Origin: GCA-002840305 sp964609365
Lineage (GTDB): Bacteria; Patescibacteriota; Patescibacteriia; Patescibacteriales; UBA12465
NCBI GenBank assembly: GCA_964609365.1
Contig: CAZSRC010000006.1
Location: 1 to 30,165, forward strand
Length of the DNA: 30,165 nt
Reading direction: 5' to 3'
Shown here one piece after another: positions 24,673 through 30,165 of this stretch (its first letter is position 1; each line of letters begins with the position of its first letter). The notes under the pieces are model-generated. The model was given only the letters and a program-made list of their open reading frames with translations. It ran no database searches and had not been told where the DNA came from. The position numbers and the translations under genes are program-made.

Positions 24673-25318
24673 ATTTATTTTTCCATTCTTCTATTAATTT
24701 ATGATTTCCGGATAGTAGTGTTTTGGGAACTTTATATTCTTTGTTTTTTATCTTTACTATTGCTGGCTTGGTATATTGAGGATATTCTATTAAACCTTCT
24801 TCATTATGAGATTCGTCCTTTAGGCTTTCTTTATTACCAAGAACCCCTGGTAAAAGCCGGCTAATAGAGTCAATTATTATCATAGATCCTAACTCTCCGC
24901 CCGTTATTATATAATCACCTATAGATATTTCCTCATCTATAAAATCTTTAACTCTTTCATCAACCCCCTCATATCTACCGCAAATAAAAGTTATTTCTTT
25001 TAATTTACTGTATTTTTTAGCCATTCCCTGATTCCATTTCTTCCCCTGAGCAGATAAGAGTATTATTTTTTGATTTTTTGTTTTCTTATTTTTAGCAATT
25101 TTTTTTATAGATTTATATAAGGGTTCAAATTTTAAAAGCATTCCAGCCCCACCTCCATAAATTGTATCATCCACTGTTTTATGTTTATCGTTGGTGAAGT
25201 CTCTTAGATTATGTAATTTAATTTTGATTATTTTTTTATCTATAGCTCTTTTTATTATACTTTCGTTAATATAAGATTCTAGTATATTGGGAAATATTGT
25301 TATTATATTAAATTTCAT
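24653..25318 (-). CDS. trmD: tRNA (guanine-N1)-methyltransferase TrmD
   Basis: 221 residues, slightly shorter than E. coli TrmD (~255). It has the trefoil-knot SPOUT signatures FNIITIFPN, VDDTIYGGGAGML, CGRYEGVDERV and ISIGDYIITGGELG, then a C-terminal helical domain with GNHKLIEEWK. TrmD methylates G37 of tRNAs using S-adenosylmethionine and prevents +1 frameshifting. It lies downstream of rpsP and khpA as in many bacteria (rpsP-khpA-rimM-trmD), but rimM is absent here and a terminator separates trmD from khpA. No Shine-Dalgarno site. Confidence 0.95.
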   Translation of the reverse strand: MKFNIITIFPNILESYINESIIKRAIDKKIIKIKLHNLRDFTNDKHKTVDDTIYGGGAGMLLKFEPLYKSIKKIAKNKKTKNQKIILLSAQGKKWNQGMAKKYSKLKEITFICGRYEGVDERVKDFIDEEISIGDYIITGGELGSMIIIDSISRLLPGVLGNKESLKDESHNEEGLIEYPQYTKPAIVKIKNKEYKVPKTLLSGNHKLIEEWKNKFKKASF

Positions 25319-25353
25319 TTTAATTCTTTATAAATTAATTATTAATTAAAAAT

Positions 25354-25377
25354 AAAAAACCACTTTTGTGGTTTTTT
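25354..25377 (-). terminator. rho-independent terminator after khpA
   Basis: Perfect 10-bp stem AAAAAACCAC/GTGGTTTTTT with a four-base loop, followed by T-rich sequence on the - strand. It lies between khpA and trmD and makes trmD a separate unit unless read-through occurs. Confidence 0.88.
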
Positions 25378-25402
25378 ATTTTATATCGAAATTTTTTAAA
25401 AT

Positions 25403-25750
25403 TTAGATTTTTAAATCATCGATAGCTGAAGTATCAATTTCATTCATGTTGTCCATAGAATTTTCTCTTCTCATTGGTCTGTTTCCATTATTTGGATCGT
25501 AAATTTTTAAATTTACGCGAGAATTATTTCTAGCTCCAACTACTTTCAACAATGTTCTAATAGCTTGAGCTGTTTGTCCGCGACGTCCAATTACAAATCC
25601 CATGTCACTTTGATCGATTTTTAAAGTTAAAAGAACTCCACGTTCATCAACTGTTCTCTCTACTGAAACAGCGTCTGGGACACTGACAATAGATTTAATG
25701 ATACCTTCTAAAAATTGTTTATCTAGATTTTCCGACATAGTCGTCGACAT
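25403..25750 (-). CDS. khpA: KH-domain RNA-binding protein KhpA
   Basis: 115 residues from the ATG at 25750; an in-frame ATG at 25738 is an alternative. The single KH domain spans about residues 10-85 with the hallmark GFVIGRRGQTAQAIRTLL, then a short polar tail (about 90-115) absent from the usual ~76-residue KhpA. KhpA binds RNA, often as a dimer with KhpB, and affects division and envelope genes in Firmicutes. A modest Shine-Dalgarno AGGA precedes the ATG by four bases. The gene follows rpsP, the classic order, but has its own promoter and a ~100-base leader with two hairpins. Confidence 0.9.
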   Translation of the reverse strand: MSTTMSENLDKQFLEGIIKSIVSVPDAVSVERTVDERGVLLTLKIDQSDMGFVIGRRGQTAQAIRTLLKVVGARNNSRVNLKIYDPNNGNRPMRRENSMDNMNEIDTSAIDDLKI

Positions 25751-25816
25751 AATTCCTGCAAATTGCTTGAAATTTTAAAAATTTTAACAAATTTGTAAGA
25801 ACTTTTTAATTATTAA

Positions 25817-25847
25817 CACCTAATTGGTGCGGTTGAATAATTCAACC
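25817..25847 (-). promoter_or_regulatory. two consecutive hairpins in the khpA leader
   Basis: GGTTGAA-TTA-TTCAACC (25831-25847) and CACC-AATTA-GGTG (25817-25829) follow each other directly downstream of the predicted khpA transcription start. Neither is followed by a T run, so they look like leader structure rather than terminators. Confidence 0.55.
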
Positions 25848-25855
25848 CTGTTTAT

Positions 25856-25884
25856 ATTTTAACTTTCTCAACTATAAAAGTCAA
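25856..25884 (-). promoter_or_regulatory. sigma-70-type promoter of khpA
   Basis: On the - strand: -35 TTGACT (25879-25884), 17-base spacer, -10 TAAAAT (25856-25861). It lies in the rpsP-khpA spacer. Predicted start near 25849 gives a leader of about 98 bases. Confidence 0.72.
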
Positions 25885-25896
25885 GAAAAATAAAAT

Positions 25897-26340
25897 CTAT
25901 TCTGTTTTTTCTGTTTCTGTTGTTTCTTCAACTTTTTCTTCTGCTATTGGAGCCTCTTCTTTTACTGGCTCTTCCTTTTTTAAAGAGGCCTCTTTTTCAG
26001 CTTCTTTTGCGGCCCTTGCCTCTTCTTCTTGTTTCTTTGCTTTTTCTATTTTTTCTAATTTTCTTTTATTAGGTTCACCTACTTTTGAATTTTTTTCTTT
26101 TTTTCCTTCAATAATATTTTTTCCTATAAAAATATTATTAACTGAAGCAGTCATTCCAGAACCCTTACTAATCCAGTATTTTACTCGATCAGCTTTAACT
26201 ACTAAATCTTTAGTATAAGGATTATAAGAACCTAGTATTTCTAAAGCTTTTCCATAGGGATCTCTAGCTTTTTCTGAAATAACTATTCTGAAAACCTTTT
26301 TGTTTTTTTTACCAATCTTGGCTAGTTTAATTGTAAGCAT
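25897..26340 (-). CDS. rpsP: 30S ribosomal protein S16 with charged C-terminal extension
   Basis: 147 residues, where S16 is usually 80-90. Residues 1-80 are canonical: MLTIKLAKIGKKNKKVFRIV, RDPYGKALEILGSYNP and DRVKYWISKGSGMTASVNN. The last ~60 residues are an Ala/Lys/Glu-rich tail (KEAEKEASLKKEEPVKEEAP), probably disordered or helical at the ribosome surface. S16 stabilises the 5' domain of 16S rRNA during 30S assembly. It has its own promoter after pnp and no Shine-Dalgarno site. Confidence 0.95.
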   Translation of the reverse strand: MLTIKLAKIGKKNKKVFRIVISEKARDPYGKALEILGSYNPYTKDLVVKADRVKYWISKGSGMTASVNNIFIGKNIIEGKKEKNSKVGEPNKRKLEKIEKAKKQEEEARAAKEAEKEASLKKEEPVKEEAPIAEEKVEETTETEKTE

Positions 26341-26380
26341 AGTTTTTTCTTTATCATTTATATTAATTACTTTCGATTAA

Positions 26381-26409
26381 ATATTATCGTAATATTATCA
26401 AAAAGTCAA
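26381..26409 (-). promoter_or_regulatory. sigma-70-type promoter of rpsP
   Basis: On the - strand: -35 TTGACT (26404-26409), 17-base spacer, -10 TAATAT (26381-26386). It lies directly after the pnp stop, with a leader of about 35 bases before rpsP. Confidence 0.65.
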
Positions 26410-26422
26410 TAATTATTATGAT

Positions 26423-28651
26423 TTAATATTTTTTATTAAAATTTGGTCTTTTAAATGCAGTTTTGTTATCTCCTCCGCTTGATTCTCCTTTTCTATCTTT
26501 CCATAAATGTTCATTTTCTGGCAGATTTTTCATAGTTAAATTAATTCTTCCTTGTGAATCTATCTCTTTTATCTTAACTTGAACAATATCTCCTATTTTT
26601 ATTAGATCAGATGGGCTACCAACTCTATATGGAGCTAATTCGCTAACATGAACCATTCCATCTTGGTTACCAGCTAATTGTACAAAAGCACCAAAATCCA
26701 TCATTCTAACAACCTTACCAGCAAAAATTTCGCCAACTTCAAATTCTCTAATAATATCTTTAACCATTTTTTCGGCTATTCTTCCTTTTTCTTGATTTGT
26801 TGAGCAAATCATGACCAAACCATCATCATCAATATCGATTGAAACCTCGGTCTCTTCTATTATTTTATTAATAACTTTTCCGCCGGGACCAATAATTGCT
26901 CCTATTTTTTCTGGATTAACATGGAAACTGATAATTCTAGGTGCATATGGTGATAAATCTTCTCGATTTTTTGGTATCTCGATATTTAATACTTCAAGTA
27001 TTTGATTTAAAGCTTCTCTACCTTGAATTAGGGTTTTTTTAATTATATCTTCATTTATTCCATCTGTTTTTGTATCTAGTTGAATAGCGGTAAGACCTTC
27101 CTTTGTTCCAGTTATTTTAAAGTCCATTCCACCTTTTCCATCCTCTAAATCTTGTATATCAGTTAGCACCTCCCATTTACTCATATCTTCGTTAGATGCT
27201 AGTCCCATAGCTATTCCGGCCACATGGCTCTTGATTGGAACCCCAGCATCCATTAATGCTAATGATGATCCACATGTTGAAGCCATAGATGATGATCCAT
27301 TAGATTCTAATGTTTCGCTAACAACTCTAACTGTATAAGGAAAATCTTCTTTTTTTGGTAATACTGGAATTATTGCTTTTTCAGCCAATGCTCCATGACC
27401 AATTTCTCTTCTACCAGTTCCTCTTAAAGGATTGGCCTCTCCAACACTATAAGGAGGGAAGTTATAATGATGCATATATCTTTTTTTGCTTTGACCCTCT
27501 ATTCCTTCTAGTGTTTGCTCCATTCCTGGGGCTCCTAAAGTTACTATTGAAAGAACTTGAGTTTCTCCTCTTGAAAAAAGACCAGCTCCATGATTTCTAG
27601 GTAACAATCCAGTATCTGCTGAAAGTTCTCTTATTTCATTTAAGGCCCTACCATCAATTCTTTTTCCATTATTTAAAATAGAATTAGTAACTTCCGCTTC
27701 TACCATTTTTTCAACTAATGATTTTACAATAAAATCTCTGTTTGATTTTTCAATATTTTGAGAAAAAAGAAATTCATCAAGTTTTTCCTTTATAATTCTA
27801 ACTGCCATTTTTCTTTCATTTTTTGTATAATAAACTTGATTAAATAAGTTTTCTTTAATATTTTCGTTTAGCCATTCTTTACCAATTTCTAATAATCTAT
27901 TTTTTTCTTCTTTATTCTTTAATTCTTCTTCACTGCTTAATTTTTTCTTTGCAACTTTTTCCTCAGTATTTACTTGTTTTTTAAGTTCCATTATTAAATT
28001 AATAGCATCTTGCATTTTTTCTTGACCATGCTTAATAGCATTAAACATTAAATCTTCTTTTATTTCGTTAGCTCCAGCCTCAATCATAATTGATTTTTTT
28101 TCAGTTCCAGCAACTATCAAATCAAGTGAACTTACAGCTTGTTGTTCATAATTCGGATTGAAAATAAATTCATCATTAATTAAAGCAACTCTTACTCCTC
28201 CAATTGGACCCTTCCAATCAATACCAGAAATGCTTAAGGCAGCTGATGCTGCAACTAATGAAACTATATCATAGTCATTTTCTCCATCAACAGATAAAAC
28301 TGTTACTATTAATTGAGTATTTCTTCTTTCGTCATCATTAAAAAGAGGTCTGATTGATCTATCGATCATTCTTCCGGTTAAGACAGATTGATCACTAGGT
28401 CGTCCCTCTCTTTTAACCCAGCGAGAGCCCTTAATCATTCCAGCCGCATAGAGCTTTTCTTCAAATTCAACCATTAAGGGAAAAAAATCAGTTCCTTCTC
28501 TTTCTTCTTTTGATTGAACAACAGTAGCCATAACTACAGTTTCTCCATATTGAGCTAAAACACAAGCATCAGCTTGCTTTGCTAATTTACCCGTTCTTAG
28601 GCTTAGCGTTCTTCCTAGCCATTGACTAGAAACAATTTTTTCTTGGTTCAT
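26423..28651 (-). CDS. pnp: polyribonucleotide nucleotidyltransferase (PNPase)
   Basis: 742 residues from the ATG at 28651; the in-frame ATG at 28669 would add MVRKKF. I prefer 28651 because homologues begin a few residues before the W-GRTLSLRTGKLAKQAD motif and because the upstream ATG lies inside a stem. Two RNase PH modules (about 10-220 and 315-545) flank a helical linker. The second module has STCGSSLALMDAGVPI and a conserved GGMDFKITGTKEG region with acidic metal ligands. A KH domain (IGAIIGPGGKVI) and an S1 domain (GKVVRMMDFGAFVQL) follow. PNPase degrades RNA 3' to 5' with phosphate. It follows rpsO and the NYN gene, an extended rpsO-pnp arrangement, and carries a large leader hairpin. 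Confidence 0.96.
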   Translation of the reverse strand: MNQEKIVSSQWLGRTLSLRTGKLAKQADACVLAQYGETVVMATVVQSKEEREGTDFFPLMVEFEEKLYAAGMIKGSRWVKREGRPSDQSVLTGRMIDRSIRPLFNDDERRNTQLIVTVLSVDGENDYDIVSLVAASAALSISGIDWKGPIGGVRVALINDEFIFNPNYEQQAVSSLDLIVAGTEKKSIMIEAGANEIKEDLMFNAIKHGQEKMQDAINLIMELKKQVNTEEKVAKKKLSSEEELKNKEEKNRLLEIGKEWLNENIKENLFNQVYYTKNERKMAVRIIKEKLDEFLFSQNIEKSNRDFIVKSLVEKMVEAEVTNSILNNGKRIDGRALNEIRELSADTGLLPRNHGAGLFSRGETQVLSIVTLGAPGMEQTLEGIEGQSKKRYMHHYNFPPYSVGEANPLRGTGRREIGHGALAEKAIIPVLPKKEDFPYTVRVVSETLESNGSSSMASTCGSSLALMDAGVPIKSHVAGIAMGLASNEDMSKWEVLTDIQDLEDGKGGMDFKITGTKEGLTAIQLDTKTDGINEDIIKKTLIQGREALNQILEVLNIEIPKNREDLSPYAPRIISFHVNPEKIGAIIGPGGKVINKIIEETEVSIDIDDDGLVMICSTNQEKGRIAEKMVKDIIREFEVGEIFAGKVVRMMDFGAFVQLAGNQDGMVHVSELAPYRVGSPSDLIKIGDIVQVKIKEIDSQGRINLTMKNLPENEHLWKDRKGESSGGDNKTAFKRPNFNKKY

Positions 28652-28661
28652 AAATTTTTTT

Positions 28662-28720
28662 CTGACCATTAAATTAAAGCACTGTATCTCCTAATACAGT
28701 TCTCGGTATTTAATGGTCAG
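28662..28720 (-). promoter_or_regulatory. long pnp leader hairpin
   Basis: In the transcript a perfect 13-bp outer stem pairs CTGACCATTAAAT (28720-28708) with ATTTAATGGTCAG (28674-28662). Inside an internal loop lies a second perfect 7-bp stem ACTGTAT/ATACAGT with apical loop TAGGAG. The ATG at 28669 is in the 3' arm; the ATG at 28651 lies ten bases after it. There is no T run on either side, so it is not a terminator. Its place between the NYN gene and pnp matches the RNase III-cleaved autoregulatory hairpin of enterobacterial pnp. Confidence 0.8.
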
Positions 28721-28729
28721 ATTTATTAA

Positions 28730-29254
28730 TTATCTTCTTTTATTTTTAATTTTTCTTATATCAATTAAAAAATTTTTATTTTTACTTAGATCAATAAAAT
28801 CATCACATTCATCAATTAATCTAGATGATGTTGTTTTAGAGAAGGACATTAGTTCAACTAAGCATCCTTTATTATTTTGCAAATAAGAAACTAATGGTAA
28901 AAAATCACCATCTCCAGAAACCAAAACTATAACATCTAGCTTTTCACCTAATTTTATAGCATCTAAAGCTAACCCAACATCCCAATCAGCTTTTTTTGCA
29001 CCTCCGGCAAATATTTGCAAGTCTTTCATTTTAACTTCAAAGCCTTGTTGACTAAGGGCTTCAAAGAATGGATTCTCTTCTTCAGTTTCTGTCCTAATAG
29101 CATAAGCAGTCGCCCGAATAAGTTTTCGACCAGCGACTGCTTGCTTTAATATTTCTTGGAAGTTTACTTTTTTACCAAATAAATTTTTTGCAGAATGATA
29201 CATGTTGGAAACATCCACTAAAACTCCAACTCTTTGTTCTTTATGTTTTATCAT
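28730..29254 (-). CDS. NYN-domain (LabA/DUF88-type) putative ribonuclease
   Basis: 174 residues. It has the PIN-like NYN fold: first acidic strand VGVLVDVSNMYHSAK, middle motif KADWDVGLALDAIK, and the third acidic motif VIVLVSGDGDFLPLVSYL. The Asp residues that bind metal in this family are all present. NYN proteins are predicted endoribonucleases involved in RNA processing; the substrate is unknown. It sits between rpsO and pnp, eight bases after the former, so it is expressed together with a ribosomal protein and the main 3' exonuclease, which supports a role in RNA maturation or decay. Confidence 0.88.
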   Translation of the reverse strand: MIKHKEQRVGVLVDVSNMYHSAKNLFGKKVNFQEILKQAVAGRKLIRATAYAIRTETEEENPFFEALSQQGFEVKMKDLQIFAGGAKKADWDVGLALDAIKLGEKLDVIVLVSGDGDFLPLVSYLQNNKGCLVELMSFSKTTSSRLIDECDDFIDLSKNKNFLIDIRKIKNKRR

Positions 29255-29262
29255 ATTTAATT

Positions 29263-29625
29263 TTATTCTATAACCTCATCTTCATCTTCTTTATTGATGA
29301 TTTTTTCTAATTCTAATTCTTTTAATTTTTTTTCTTCTTCATCAGCAATCATTTTATTAGCTATTTTTAGTTTTAGTTTTTTAGCTAATTCCATAAAAGC
29401 CTGTTCATCTTCTTTTTGTAGATACTTTAATAAACGACGTCTCTCAGAAACTTTTCTTAAAAGACCACGTCTAGAAGAGAAGTCATGCTTATGCTTCTTT
29501 AAATGCTCAGTTAATTCTTCTATTTCTGATGTTAAAATAGCAATTTGAACTTGTGAAGATCCAGTATCATTAGCATGAGTTTGAAATTTCTTAATAATCT
29601 TTTCTTTTGATTTTTTATCTAACAT
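29263..29625 (-). CDS. rpsO: 30S ribosomal protein S15 with charged C-terminal extension
   Basis: 120 residues; S15 is normally ~88. The canonical core has KFQTHANDTGSSQVQIAILT, HLKKHKHDFSSRRGLL and RRRLLKYLQKEDEQAF. The last ~32 residues form a Lys/Glu-rich tail ending EDEDEVIE. S15 binds helices 20-22 of 16S rRNA and starts platform assembly. A weak GGA lies before the ATG. Located downstream of rpsT and upstream of the NYN gene and pnp. Confidence 0.95.
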   Translation of the reverse strand: MLDKKSKEKIIKKFQTHANDTGSSQVQIAILTSEIEELTEHLKKHKHDFSSRRGLLRKVSERRRLLKYLQKEDEQAFMELAKKLKLKIANKMIADEEEKKLKELELEKIINKEDEDEVIE

Positions 29626-29692
29626 TTTTTTTCCAAATCCGAGAAAAAGCTAAAAATAGCTAAAATCCAAGATTAGGCACTTATATTTATAA

Positions 29693-29950
29693 TTAAATTT
29701 TGTTAACCTTTTTTTGTAATTTAGATTTTTTTCTAGATGCTGTATTTTTTTTAATAATACCTTTTTTAACTAATTTATCTATAGCTTTAATAACCTTGTT
29801 AAAATCTTTTTTAACTTCAAGGTCTTTAATCTCAATAGCTTTTTTTGTTTTTTTGATTAAATCTTTAGTTTTACTCTTAACTGAATTATTTTCTTTTTGT
29901 CTTTTAGCACTTTTTCTTAACTCTTTTTTTGCTGATTTCTTATTTGGCAT
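29693..29950 (-). CDS. rpsT: 30S ribosomal protein S20
   Basis: 85 residues, the usual size. It starts MPNKKSAKKELRKSAKRQKE and continues as a strongly basic three-helix bundle with IIKKNTASRKKSKLQKKV, the family's C-terminal signature. S20 binds the 5' domain and helix 44 of 16S rRNA. There is no Shine-Dalgarno site and no clear promoter of its own; it may be cotranscribed with the tRNAs upstream. Confidence 0.94.
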   Translation of the reverse strand: MPNKKSAKKELRKSAKRQKENNSVKSKTKDLIKKTKKAIEIKDLEVKKDFNKVIKAIDKLVKKGIIKKNTASRKKSKLQKKVNKI

Positions 29951-30022
29951 ATTATTTTAGTTATAATTTTTTATAATATATTATTTTAATTTATTTAATT
30001 TACCCCTTTATATGTTTTATTT

Positions 30023-30099
30023 TGGTCGGGGTGGCGGGACTCGAACCCACGATCTCCTGGTCCCAAACCAGGCGCCTTAGCCAACTGGGCCACACCCCG
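30023..30099 (-). tRNA. tRNA-Pro (anticodon UGG)
   Basis: 77 bases including an encoded CCA. Acceptor stem CGGGGTG/CACCCCG, anticodon stem CCTGG/CCAGG with loop TTTGGGA giving anticodon TGG, T arm with GGTTCGAGTCC. The C1-G72 pair is usual for bacterial tRNA-Pro. Confidence 0.95.
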
Positions 30100-30111
30100 A
30101 TTATTTTTTTG

Positions 30112-30165
30112 TGCCCCGGGTCAGAATCGAACTGACGACACAAGGATTTTCAGTCCTTTGCTCTA
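30112..30165 (-). tRNA. tRNA-Phe (anticodon GAA), 5' end outside the window
   Basis: The 3' part is visible: end of the D arm (TAGAGC), anticodon stem AAGGA/TCCTT with loop CTGAAAA (anticodon GAA), variable region GTGTC, T arm GTCAG-TTCGATT-CTGAC and the 3' acceptor strand CCGGGGC with discriminator A. CCA is not encoded, unlike the neighbouring tRNA-Pro. Confidence 0.92.

Noticed and set aside
29641..29692. AGCTA-AAAA-TAGCT inverted repeat between rpsT and rpsO as an S15 control site
   Set aside because: Only 5 bp, A-T-rich and without resemblance to a known S15-binding structure; expected by chance here.
26811..29960. Several + strand frames opposite pnp, rpsO and rpsT
   Set aside because: The opposite strand encodes well conserved proteins over the same bases.

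Overview
The window is about 30 kb of AT-rich DNA (hand counts give roughly 25% GC in core genes). It looks like a metagenome-derived genome of a Candidate Phyla Radiation (Patescibacteria) organism, probably of the Parcubacteria group. The pointers are a PrgI/split-VirB4 gene cluster, a short IF-2, charged tails on ribosomal proteins, near absence of Shine-Dalgarno sites, very short intergenic spacers and TAA as the dominant stop. TGA behaves as an ordinary stop. A 10-N scaffold gap lies inside infB. The phylum-level call is an inference from gene content, not a tree.

Layout. (1) 1-9322, + strand: one tightly packed operon of a type IV secretion-like apparatus. It holds the C-terminal tail of a TrbL/VirB6-like protein (cut by the window edge), two paralogous hypothetical proteins, PrgI (VirB3-like), a VirB4/TraC ATPase split over two genes, a membrane-anchored NTF2/VirB8-like protein and a membrane-anchored DsbA-like thiol oxidoreductase. 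radA (9334-10731) follows in the same direction. (2) 10789-11351: a small orphan gene on the - strand, divergent from clpB; both have good sigma-70 promoters and clpB has a CIRCE operator. (3) 11352-17158: a ClpB-type disaggregase that also carries an IGF loop, then a small membrane protein and a membrane-anchored, apparently degenerate Clp ATPase. (4) 17195-19138: a second orphan gene on the - strand and a WecA/TagO-like phosphoglycosyltransferase fused in frame to QueH. (5) 19156-22612: infB-rbfA-nrnA operon behind its own promoter. (6) 22681-24661: a divergent pair of exported proteins; one is a Bacteroidota-style lipoprotein of clearly higher GC. (7) 24653-30165, - strand: tRNA-Phe, tRNA-Pro, rpsT, rpsO, a NYN-domain gene, pnp, rpsP, khpA and trmD, a translation and RNA-turnover block.

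How the parts work together. Region 1 would build an envelope-spanning transport or pilus machine with its own disulfide catalyst. Region 3 is a proteostasis block under heat-shock (HrcA) control plus a membrane Clp unit of unknown job. Regions 5 and 7 are core translation and RNA decay; the pnp leader holds a long perfect hairpin placed like the autoregulatory hairpin of enterobacterial rpsO-pnp.

Strongest points for follow-up: the membrane-anchored degenerate Clp with its small membrane partner, the ClpB/ClpC hybrid under CIRCE, the WecA-QueH fusion, the pnp leader hairpin, the transferred lipoprotein with a perfect consensus promoter, and the finding that clear Shine-Dalgarno sites are nearly confined to isolated minus-strand genes. 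No CRISPR array, insertion sequence or gene-free stretch longer than 300 bases was seen.
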